Source: Tridacna crocea (Eukaryota > Mollusca > Bivalvia > Cardiida > Cardiidae). From it: DNA of 64,000 nt. Location of the stretch: NCBI GenBank assembly GCA_943736015.1, contig OX031061.1, positions 55,372,192 through 55,436,191 of the forward strand, read 5' to 3'. The notes beneath the pieces are model-generated. The model was not told where the DNA came from. It saw nothing but the letters and a program-made list of their open reading frames with translations, and made no database searches. The first letter of the stretch is position 1; each line of letters begins with the position of its first letter. Positions 54,370 through 64,000 of the stretch are shown one piece after another. A program made the translations under genes and the position numbers.

Positions 54370-54568
54370 TATGATGATTTTTTACTATGATAGGGTAGAA
54401 AATATAGAAGGAAAAGGAGAAAATGCTGGTAACCAGCATTTTTCTCCTTTTCCCACAATGTTTTGTACCCTATCCAAAACTATTTGATATGAGCCACACT
54501 GAAACTGTCATCTGCAAATGCTTTGAATTCGGATCGGTTCAAATTGTTGTTGTGTGGTAAAGGGTTAA
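54366..54568 (+). mobile_element. Family A TTAA-MITE, abutting, 5'-shortened
   Basis: Starts at the TTAA ending the previous copy; GCTGGTAACCAGC core; GTGTGGTAAAGGGTTAA end. Confidence 0.75.
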
Positions 54569-54692
54569 ACACATTATACACAGTGATTGCACATTTTTTC
54601 AGCTTTATTGACGGAAAGTCAGCAGAGCTTAAGTAAGGGCATGTTTCCGTCGTCCTTCCGACTGTTGGCCCATTAGTCTTCTTGTTTGTGCG

Positions 54693-55220
54693 TTAAAGTT
54701 GGGTATTTAGATTTTTCATATCTCACCAAATTAAGAAATATATACATCACTGAAATTTATATGAAAGAACAATACAAATCATCAGTGATTAAGAATCATA
54801 AAATTAAAAAAAAATCAATGGTGTTCCCTGAAAAGGCTACGTAGCCTCTTAAGGTATTTTTAGACTTTGCGCCAAAAAAAAAAAACATTGTGGGAATGTC
54901 CAGTGACTGACACGTGACTAATAACGCTAAAATTCCATAACGTAACAAACATGTAATTATTTTCCATAATGTCTTCTTCGGATGCTATCTTTGAAGCTTC
55001 GTCTGTGTATTTCCGGTATGTAAATGAGCAAGTTGCTCATATAAAAGTAGAATTTGTTTGCTGTCGGTGTCGACCTAGGCTGTAGTAAATCTCTGATTTC
55101 TCTTGTTGTCGAATGGTTTTCGACTACTGGGCTTTTAAATGAAGATCAAAAGGCTTTGGGGATATAAGGATGACCTTTTTTGTATTTTTGTAAAATGTAG
55201 CCCCAAAATCTGAAGGGCCA
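54693..55220 (+). mobile_element. Family D MITE, 3' end lost
   Basis: TTAAAGTTGGGTATTTAGA start; breaks off at CTGAAGGGCCAAGC. Confidence 0.7.
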
Positions 55221-56340
55221 AGCATTTTTTATTAGATTTTCGAGAAAACCTTGAATAGGTTTTTTTTTTTTTAAATCTCATCAGAAGCTTTAACATTATT
55301 ATCGAAAAATCCCTTGACAATTGATACAGGTATGAAGATATACAAATTGGCAGATTTATATTGCTTGCTCGTGCGATACAGTCGGCATTTATGGTCGGAT
55401 TTTTATGCAAATTGCACATTTGCTTTATACATGTATCTACAATAGCTGGAACCCTTGAAAAAATCCAAGTATTAGGAAGGGTAAAAAAGCCGTTTAAAGT
55501 TGAAAACTTACAATTCCTGTTTACGCAACGCAGTCTGCTTTTTTAATCCAATTTTTGTGAAACTTTTACAGATCATTTTTGTCACCAAGGGAGGGGTTGA
55601 ATACTTTTAAAGGTAAAAAAAAAACCAACAAGCAAACAAACAAGCAGTTGCTTTTGGACAAACAGCCATTTGATGATCTAGTATTCTTTACTCAAAACAG
55701 TCCACATCATTAGTCACATTTCTTTGAAGCTTACTTGGGTTATTTAACAAAATTTTACAGACACCTTATCAAATTTGACTAGATTCCAAGAGATTGGATT
55801 TGAGAAATTGTACGTTTTTCACTATCTGTTCAATTCACGCGTACGTATGTTCTATCAATCGGTTCAAACCCAGTTGCGATAACAGTGTGTTTTTTGTTTT
55901 CTGTGTTTTTCTTCTGTTATTTTGATATCATGAATTAATAGTGTATGCTAGAAAATACGCAAAATCACTGCCAGTTGAGCGATTCAGTCCTCCAGGGACC
56001 TCTAGTTTATCAAATTCGTTTGACTTTTTACAACTGACACTGAATTTTGTTTACTTCAGCGCCGTATTTATCATAGTTTAAGATGACTTATTACTTACGG
56101 GATTCAAAATGATACGGCATACTGATAAGCAGGAGATTTAGTGAAATGCTGTTTTCCATTGTATCGTTCCGATATCAAGGTCTGACTTCCTATTTGGAAA
56201 GTAAAGAAAGAATTTTTTTCGACCTTTTGTGATACAAGTACCGTAAGGTCCTGTTTAATATGCAAGAGAGGTTGAAAATGGCAAACACTGAAGATGCAGC
56301 GCCTACTTTGGGTCATTATGTGTACTACGGAGACAAATAT
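55221..56340. other. No gene seen
   Basis: Short ORFs in all frames, no splice-bounded open stretch that looks coding. Confidence 0.35.
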
Positions 56341-56532
56341 TTAACTTGCTAATTTCCTCTTGCGTACAGTGTAGATTAAGATCAGACTGCACAGAACGTG
56401 CAGTCTGATCTTGATCTACGCTGTCCGATAAGGGGATATTTTCCCAACAAAATAAGTTAAAAAATTGTAACATTTGTTTTTTTTAACTATCTGTTTGAAG
56501 ATATCATTTAACTCATTCTGCAGGATAAAGGT
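56340..56532 (-). mobile_element. Family B TTAA-MITE, reverse
   Basis: AGACTGCACAGAACGTGCAG core with GATAAGGGGATATTTTCC. Confidence 0.7.
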
Positions 56533-56582
56533 CAATATATTTTCCGAAAAAAGAAAGGCATGCGAAGATAACGAGTGCCATA

Positions 56583-57400
56583 AGCCAGCCCGACATTCCA
56601 GCTCAACCACCAGCTAAAAAAAAAATACTAATAAATATGTATCGATCAATGTCCGTTGAACCAGCTCGACATTCCAGCTCAACAGCAAAAATACTAGATG
56701 CTTTCGAGCTGGCCCAACGGACCAAAATTGATCAAAACATATGCATAAGTATTTTTACTGTTGACCTGGCAGTTGAGCTGGAATGTCGAGCTGGCTCAAC
56801 GGACATTGATTTTGACATATATATGTATTTTTGATGTTGAGCTGGTCGTTGAGCAGGAATGCTAAGCTGGCTCGACGGACATTGATCGAAACATATGTAT
56901 AAGTATTTTAGCTATTGAGCTATTGGTTGCGCTGGTATGTCGAGCTGGCTCAACGCTGGCTCAACGGACATTGATCGAAACATATGTATAAATATTTTTA
57001 CTGTTGAGCTGGCCGTTGAGCTGGAATGTCGAGGTGGCTCAACGGACTTTGATATTGTGATATATATGTATTTTTGCTGTTGAGTTGGCTGTTGAGCTGG
57101 AATGTCGAGCTTGCTCAACAGCCATTGATCGAAGCATATGTATAAGTATTTTTATTGTTGAGCTGGCCGGTGAGCTGGAATGTCAAGCTGGCTCAACGGA
57201 CATTGATTTTGACATATTATATATGTTATTGCTGTTGAGCTGGTGGTTGAGCTCGAATGTTGAGCTTGCTCAACGGACATTGATTCAAACATAATATAAA
57301 AGTACTTTCACTGTTGAGCTAGGGGTTGAGCTGAAATGTCGAGCTGTCTCAATGGACTTTGATTTTGACATGTACATGTATATGTATTTTTGCTGTTCAA
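56583..57400. repeat. ~78-bp minisatellite with an orientation switch
   Basis: Eight or so units reading GTTGAGCTGGAATGTCGAGC ... GGACATTGATCGAAACATAT run to 57400. Before about 56697 the unit occurs 1-2 times as its reverse complement (CGACATTCCAGCTCAACAGC). Confidence 0.85.
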
Positions 57401-58710
57401 CACTTTTTTAAAACGCATTAAACTTACTGTCTTCAGAGAATGGCTATACAATACTTTCTGAACTAGTATTACGTCAGTTTACCTTACATTGCCATACTTT
57501 TTGCAGTTGCTTTAAAACCCCTTTTCACAGAACATGATTCATTCACAGAGAATCAAAGCCAGGCGAATTTTCATATCCTGGCCACCGTTTTTTCCCCGAT
57601 ATCTATATAATCTCTATGTGCTATTGTACTGTCAATCATTTTCGTTAGTCTTCTCTCTGTAAGGAGAAATACAATAGACATTGTAAAAGTGAAGATGACA
57701 AACTCATTAACATAGGGCTAAACTCCATTCTTGCACTTCAATGACTACTTCTACACTACTGTAAACCAGTTTCAACTACAACTATCACTAAACGTGATTG
57801 TACCCCACCCAGCCACCCACCAGCTCCTTGTCACAAAAACAGGTCTTCGTCACAGAATGCAGAATTGTTTAGTACGTAAGTAAGAGTTGAAAAAATTCAA
57901 GGGGAGATAATTCCGTTACAAATAGCAGCAGGGTCATCAACATTGCACATGCATAACATCACATGTAAAGGAACCATGCGTGTAAATTTGAGTTCAGTAC
58001 TTTAGAAAGTGTTGGAGCATTGCTCCGGACAAATTTCTGTCCACGGACAGATTGACGGACGGACAGACGGATAGATATCCATAGCGATTGCAGTTAACCC
58101 CTCCACTATGTTGTGTAATGAATTCTTTACAAGTTTTGGTTCGATTGAGCCCGTGATATACGTGTTTGTATCCAGGAGATAATAACTTGCTGTGAAAAAA
58201 AGACAAGCAAAATATTGTGGGCAGATTTATCTTGTATTTGCACCGTGCAAAATACACCTTTGACCGCATCTTTGGTATTAAACATCAGTATCTCGACCGA
58301 CTTTGATACGTCTAAGAGTAAGCTTCTCGAAGAAATCTAAAATCTGAAGAAAAAAAAACGTAAACAAAAGGCAGAGGGAATTATCTCACAGTTTACAGTG
58401 AACACTTTTTGGCAATGCGATTGATTTTATACGCGTTGGAAGACATTTCACGTCATGTTCAAAAAGCAGAAACATTGTCTTATTTTAGATCTACACTGTC
58501 CGATTTAAAAAAAAAAAAAAGATTCTACGGTACAGATTGCCTTGACATCATAATTCTTGGTTCTTTTTTAACTGAATTAGTACACCCTCTTACCATCTTT
58601 AGAGCTTGAGGTGTTGAAAGGTCATGATAAAATTAGTGTAAGCAGCATGCCTCCAATGTGGAAGGTATGCAATAACAGTGCAGCGTTTATTAATATTATG
58701 TAGCCTTAAT
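57401..58710. other. No gene seen; small repeat traces
   Basis: A family G terminus CCCCTTTTCACAGAACATG at about 57518, GGACAGA simple repeats at 58035-58070, and a family B scrap GATCTACACTGTCCG at 58489. Confidence 0.4.
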
Positions 58711-58933
58711 TTAACTCTTTACGACAAAACTTACGACTGGTCCAAAATGAAAGCATTCGCAGACGAAAAAACAAATGTAACGCAAGAATTGAAATCTGTT
58801 TCTAGCGTGGTAGAAAACATTGTGGGGAAAAAGGAGAAAATGCTGGTTACAAGTATTTTCTCCTTCCCACAAGTTTTCTTCAGGCTTCTTTCTAAGGGGT
58901 GTTAAAAGCCTGGATTATGTGGTAAAGAGATAA
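58711..58933 (-). mobile_element. Family A TTAA-MITE, reverse
   Basis: TTAA at 58711; GCTGGTTACAAGT core; right end GGTAAAGAGATAA. Confidence 0.7.
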
Positions 58934-59289
58934 AAGATCAAAGCCTGTATTATGTAAAAGCAATTCGAAATGGGATAAACATTTATTTGGCTGCGACACG
59001 AGCGGAGGAAAGGTATGTCATAAACGTTTACCTTATTGCACCCTGTAAATAATTTTATTTGACAATAATCAAAACACCCGCGTAAAATCCCATCAACACG
59101 ATTTACGATTAGAAACAAGGAAGCATGTTGGCAACTCGCGACAGGGGCATAAGTTCCTCGTCACGAGGATTCTCCACACGTTTTTCGCCATAACGCTTTC
59201 AAAATTAGTATATTGAATGCTGATAAGCGTTTCCTGCAAGCTGGTCGTAAATTTACACCTCCACAGGTTTCCTTCTTCTATATTGGTTG

Positions 59290-59640
59290 CATTATCTTCC
59301 GCTAGATGGCATTCTACAAATTCACATCTATCTAATTTGGGCATTCTGGGTACAGAACGGGACTACTTTTTTCATGCAACAACAGTTACTTTGATTTTTA
59401 AACTAAAATAAGCTTTTACTTCAACAAAACACTACCTGGTGCGATTCATTCAGCTATGATCAGCAGTGTAGAGAAATCTGTAGCTAAATTACACCTGCTT
59501 TATCCTCGATAAAAGCCATTTTCTATTGCTACTTTATAGCGCGTATTACTACATTCCCCCAATTTTGGAGAGAGTGATGCACCATATCAGACATGTCGAA
59601 TCTTCAAAGAATATAACATGTGCAGAAAACGATATTGGTT
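59290..59640 (+). repeat. Family I repeat
   Basis: CGCTAGATGGCATTCTACAA...GGGTACAGAAC...GGTGCGATTCATTCAGCTA...GTGATGCACCATATCAGAC. Confidence 0.7.
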
Positions 59641-60069
59641 GTCACCATCCATCCTGGGTGACCGAGTTTCGATTCTTTCTGTAATGGAAGGAGAGTCACG
59701 GATTCCGAGGATGATCATCATCCGCCCACGGCAGTCTAGAGTTACATTTCAATGGTGTTACATCTACAATTTATTTTATACGTGCCCTGTCAGTCCAAGG
59801 GTCAATCTGGCTGTCTTAGTCTACTGGCTGATTCGGCTTGGGGCGACATGGTTCGCTACAGCCACTAATAAGTTTCTGCTCAGGCCGACATGATTCGTCA
59901 CCGTCGCGAACAAGTGTTCAAGTCTGCTGTCACCTGGCAGTATAGAAACATCATGAAACATACATGTATGTCTAACTGAAAAGATCTCCTGTCAACAATA
60001 TGCAAAAACAGTAAGGATAAAGAGGCAGTTACTGACGTTGTTACTTCTCACTATTACTCTTCATATGTG

Positions 60070-60246
60070 TCCCGTCAGGCTGACAAAAAAAAAACAGTCT
60101 GAGAAATCCGTACATCAATTAAATGAAAACAGACAGAAGATAGTGCAAGTTAGTTTAAGCAGATAGTTTGAAAAAAATTGTATAGTAAGGTAGAATGACC
60201 ACTTTTCAGACAGATAATATCATAAAATCGAAAAGTGTCCACCCTG
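60070..60246 (+). mobile_element. Family J MITE, cut by family E
   Basis: AGTCTGAGAAATCCGTACATC...TAAGGTAGAATGACCAC...GAAAAGTGTCCACCCTG; ends exactly where GCCGGTGTAATGC begins. Confidence 0.65.
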
Positions 60247-60470
60247 GCCGGTGTAATGCAGAGAAATGACCCTCCCTACAAAATGACCCATGGGTCAGTT
60301 CACTACTTTGAGGAATGAGCCGGGTCAATATTCTACGTACAGAAATGACCCCAGTGGGTTATTTCTCTACGTAGAATAATGACCCGGGTCAGTTCTCTAC
60401 TTAGTAAAATGGCCTATGGGTCAGTTCTCTACGTAGAGAAATGACCCAGGGGCCATTTTGTAGGGGAGGA
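60247..60470. mobile_element. Family E nested-palindrome MITE, copy 4
   Basis: GCCGGTGTAATGCAGAGAAA start followed by GACCC/GGGTC and CTACGTA modules; ends at TTTTGTAGGGGAGG. The right 3' flank of family J was not found beyond it. Confidence 0.75.
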
Positions 60471-60719
60471 TAATTTTTTTTGTTTCTGTTACAAAGGAAC
60501 GAAATCCTAAGTTCTAAATTCAATTACTAGATCGATTACTATCCTGTCATATAGACAGAAACCCGACGCGTTGATCTTACGCATTAAAGGAGTTTTGAAA
60601 TATTGAAACTTCTTTCAGTTTTGACACATAATCGTTAAGGCGTTCCTTTCATCGTTACTCTATAGCCTCTGAATTAGCCCCTTTGAATTCTGACTATGTA
60701 ATATGGTTATTTTTGTGAA

Positions 60720-60930
60720 GCATGTTCGTTGTCTGCGTATGTCATACTCTTCGCAGATTCGACCTGTCTGCTATGACACATCACTCCCCCAATATTGAGG
60801 GGATTGTAATAATACGCGGTATAAAGTAGCAATGGAAAAATGCTTTTATCAATACGTTTGAGGAGAAATCAGACCTGTTTTGGCTCCAGATTTATCTAAA
60901 CTGCTGATCATAGCTGAATGAATCGCACCA
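60720..60930 (-). repeat. Family I repeat, reverse, partial
   Basis: TTGTCTGCGTATGTCATACTC...AATACGTTTGAGGAGAAATC...GAATGAATCGCACCAG. Confidence 0.65.
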
Positions 60931-61555
60931 GTCGAGCGGTTTCACAGAATATTTCTAAAGATTTCATTATTTGCCATATAGGTACAATAAGCCCCGTCAA
61001 CAGACTCCATGTTTTTTTCAAAGTTAAAAGAAAAGCATTAAAGGAATCCGAAAGAGATTTACCCAAGGAATATCCCAGTGCAATTTGGTTGGAAAACATT
61101 CATTAGTTTCAGATGAGATGTTTGAATGAAAAGCCTATGGATGGACACACGACAGACACAACGCCATGACAATAGCACCACTGGCTTTCGTCCAGTGGAG
61201 CTAAAAATAAATAATTTTTGCAAATAATTAATGTTGTCAGGTAACTTCCGATGCCTTAAGATTTCCAGAAAATATGGTAAACACTCATAAATATAAGCAG
61301 GAGGTGTATAGAAAATGAAAGTTTGGGATGCAAGTCTAAATCTTTGGACTCAAAATCATGAAATGTTTTACATTTACATGCTGGTCGAAATGGAAATAGA
61401 GGATATGTGTTTGTAAAAAAATCAGTAAACAGGTTTAGTTTCTCCATAATGTTAAATAGTACTCGAACCCACTCTTCACGGAAAAGTTTCATTTATCTAC
61501 TAAAACATTAATGTATTGTTTGTAGGAATGTTTTTCAGCCATTAGTGGCATGCAG

Positions 61556-62870
61556 AGGTACAAAGATGAGAGAGATAGAAACACGGACATACATACATAC
61601 ATACATACATACATACACACATTAAAGACAGACAAACGGATTCTGGAATATGGTGATGTTGTATGGGACAACTTTTCTCAGGGTCTGAAAGATCAAATGG
61701 ATAAAGTTCAAAATGAAGCGGCTCGCATAGTAACAGGCTGCACCAAACTAACTGCTATCCGTGATTTATACCAAGAAACTGGATGGGAAACTTTAAGCCA
61801 AAGGAGGCAAAAACACAAACTGATTCTCTTTTATAAAATGTTCAACGGACTGTCTCCTAACTATCTTAATGCTCTTGTTCCTCAGACAGTTGGAGAGTCT
61901 TCATCTTACAATCTTCGAAGACCAAATAACTTGCAAACCATTGCTTGCAGAACCACTTTGTACAAAATTTCTTTCTTGCCATCAATGATAAATGATTGGA
62001 ATTGTTTATCAGATGAAACAAAAAATGCCGGAACGTTGTTTTCTTTTAAATATCGCTAAACATTGATAAACCGAGGCCAAATAAGCTTTATTTCTTTGGA
62101 GAAAGAAAAAAAAAATAATACATGCTGTGTTACGTAACAAGTGTAGTTGTCTTAATGAGCATTTGTATTTGAAAAATATAGTCCAGTCACCCCTTTGTAG
62201 ATGCGGCTCTGTTGAATCAACACATCATTACTTCTTTGAATGCCCATTCTACAGAGAATTAAGAATCGGTCTAAATGATGACATAAGTTCAATTACGAGA
62301 GTTACTCTTCAAGTCATCTTATATGGTGATGAAGATCTTGATCAACCTGATAACAAAAAAATATTCGCAGCAGTTCATTCTTATATTAGTCAAAGCAGAA
62401 GATTTACTTAGAGTAATTATGGCTTTTTCATTCTTTGGATGTGTAAATCCTGCTTCCAAAACTTATTTTAAATGCTTATATTTAAATAAGTAACTGCATG
62501 TTCTGTTATTGATAGCATCCAATATCTATTGATATGTGATGGTCATGGAGGAGGTCAATTGTTTGCGAAAAATTCCTCCCCGTTCCCACAGTGAAACACT
62601 CCACACCAATTCAGCTTATAATTCAGCTTATTTTTTAGCTTATTTTCTATTTTTTCTTTCCCACGGTTTTTTTTCAACAGCAATCTGAATACCATTATGA
62701 TTTTTATTACGTTATCAACCTGTAACTGTGTACCTGAAATTTTGGAGAAGAACAATATAAGCTTAGCTTTCGTTCTGATCCATTTCGTCAGTTATTGTTT
62801 GTTAATTTGTTGATTTGTCTTTAGATCTTTGTATTTATATGTAATTGATGAATAAAATATGTTTAAACTA
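61556..62870 (+). mobile_element. 5'-truncated non-LTR retrotransposon (LINE)
   Basis: Starts in a (CATA)n tract, contains two out-of-frame pieces of a reverse-transcriptase polyprotein C-terminus, then ~450 bp of 3' UTR ending AAATATGTTTAAACTAAAT. The retained protein resembles the C-terminal region of Jockey/CR1/L2-group elements; clade uncertain. Confidence 0.75.
61640..62411 (+). pseudogene. LINE ORF2 C-terminal region, frameshifted
   Basis: The first piece (to 62059) reads LEYGDVVWDNF, DKVQNEAARIVTG, a thumb/post-RT signature, and MINDWNCL. The frame then breaks near 62058 and again at the A run at 62107-62116. The second piece (62127-62411) has LCRCGSVESTHHYFFECPFY, the Cys/His cluster near the C-terminus of such elements. 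The catalytic FADD-type region is absent, so it cannot be active. Confidence 0.8.
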
Positions 62871-62879
62871 AATGGATAC

Positions 62880-63125
62880 GGACCGACTGAGACAGTAGTC
62901 AGACAGAAAAAGCAGACATCAGGATAGAAAGATTGGCACACTCGCACAAATAAGAATTACACAAACTGGAAAAACACAGAATAACAAAAGATAGACATAC
63001 AGATGGACATAGAGAGGAACACATAACTACTACATGATACATAGATAGATACATACAAAAATACAGACTGACAGACATATAGATAGACATGCATACAGGC
63101 GAACTGATATACACACATCCAAAAA
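62880..63125. repeat. Degenerate ACAGA/GATA/ACAT simple repeat
   Basis: Purine-rich AGACAGAC, ATAGATAGATACATACA and related words; begins immediately after the LINE 3' end. Confidence 0.6.
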
Positions 63126-64000
63126 ATGCAGACAGAGAGTTTAAAATTTGAAAATGGTGGCCGACTCAACTTAAAAAATATTCTACGATTTCAGAGCCAT
63201 ACTTCATAAACGGAGTCACGCTCCACAATCAGAACAATATCTATTTTGCTACAACTTTCTTCGATTTCAGTCAGATACGTGTCCAGGGACATCTTTGATG
63301 CTTATTGAACACCCAGGCACACTCAAATCTGCATCGGTCAACAAAATAGCGTCAGAAAAGTAACAAGTTAAGGGTGGAATTCACCCGTCTTCTGTTGACT
63401 TCTGTTTTCTGTTGCGAGGTACACCTGGAAAATTTCTGGTATCAAAGACAATCTATCGAAGTTTTCAAATTGACCTCCGTGAATCTTTACGGTAAAATAT
63501 CATAGAGGTCGAATATTATTCCGATTTTCTTGATAGTATCATTCGGGGAAGAGGAAAATATGAAAATGCCAAGCTTTTACCTTTCATTCTTCGAAAATGG
63601 TGGATGGTTTACAGGCTGCGATTTCAGAACCGCACGTGTTCCGGAACACAAGATTTAGAATGCGGAACCAACGGTTCTGTTCATGTAGATTACCAACCGT
63701 GCTTGATGTGCAATGGTACGAAAAATCATTTGTGACCCATATGGCATGCATAAAGGGACCATCTGGGAATTCTGTACATGAATCATAAGAAAACAGATCA
63801 ACGATAGTGTAGGCCAGTTTAAGGTAGAGGACCCGTAATACATCTAGTGCAGTTTGGCATAAAAGGTTTTGATAGTGAATAAATAGGGATTTATTCAAAT
63901 TGAATACTTTTGCTAATTTTTAACCGACCAGAAATGCCTTGGATGTCTTTCTTGAAGCTATTCGTTGATACTTTTGGTAATTTTCAGATAAGAGAGGTAA
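63126..64000. other. No gene seen; family J and K starts
   Basis: AAAGGGACCATCTGGGAATTC at about 63752 is a family J start; AAGGTAGAGGACCCGTAATA at about 63820 is a family K start running to the window edge. Confidence 0.5.

Noticed and set aside
60918-61106. ORF ending in VKRKALKESERDLPKEYPSAIWLENIH
   Set aside because: Charged and superficially protein-like, but there are no convincing splice borders and no recognised family; it overlaps the edge of a family I repeat.
61256-61492. Minus-strand ORF of 78 residues beginning MKLFREEWVRVLF
   Set aside because: No domain, no splice context, and the length is within chance for this AT-rich sequence.

Overview
This window looks like non-coding-rich nuclear DNA of a bivalve mollusc. 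It is AT-rich, has eukaryotic GT-AG introns, has no long open reading frames, and is packed with short inverted-repeat DNA elements, tRNA-derived SINEs, minisatellites and a tandem-repeat element opening with a CTCACCTGAG hairpin, a type I know from bivalve genomes. The mollusc assignment is inference from repeat style; I cannot name the species.

Only one convincing host gene is visible. Four exons on the + strand (2156-2291, 5455-5573, 6521-6773, 7732-7813) join in frame to encode the C-terminal 196 residues of a secreted-type Kazal serine protease inhibitor: Kazal domain, Thr/Ser-rich linker, second Kazal domain, stop. Each Kazal domain is split by a phase-2 intron and the domains are bounded by phase-1 introns, as in exon-shuffled modules. 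The 5' exons, including any signal peptide, were not found. A second, much weaker set of possible exons lies at 20997-21907.

The rest is mobile DNA. (1) More than fifty copies or fragments of two TTAA-flanked MITE families: A, termini CCCTTTACC with a palindromic GCTGGTAACCAGC core, and B, termini CCCTTATCC with an AGACTGCACG/CGTGCAGTCT core. Several copies abut and share one TTAA. (2) A 3.6-kb TTAA-flanked element at 22648-26264 carrying a broken THAP-domain exon and a TGACGTCA site about 200 bp inside each end. (3) A 1.6-kb foldback at 18411-20022 with about 440-bp arms. (4) A four-layer nest at 47926-52238: a SINE is split by a hAT-like MITE (8-9 bp duplication), which is split by a 3.65-kb long-TIR element (TTT duplication), which contains TTAA MITEs. 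(5) A Helentron/HINE-like element at 38403-41186 with 18 copies of a 145-bp repeat. (6) A 5'-truncated non-LTR retrotransposon at 61556-62870, whose 3' tail matches that of a SINE at 15876-16100.

Region by region: 0-8 kb Kazal gene with MITE-filled introns; 8-17 kb MITEs and minisatellites; 17-20 kb CRE-bearing dimer and foldback; 20-26 kb possible exons and THAP element; 26-38 kb MITEs and medium repeats; 38-41 kb satellite element; 41-47 kb palindromes and MITEs; 48-52 kb nest; 52-58 kb MITEs and an orientation-switching minisatellite; 58-64 kb mixed repeats and the LINE. All identifications come from reading the sequence; no database search was possible. Edges of repeats without visible duplications are approximate.
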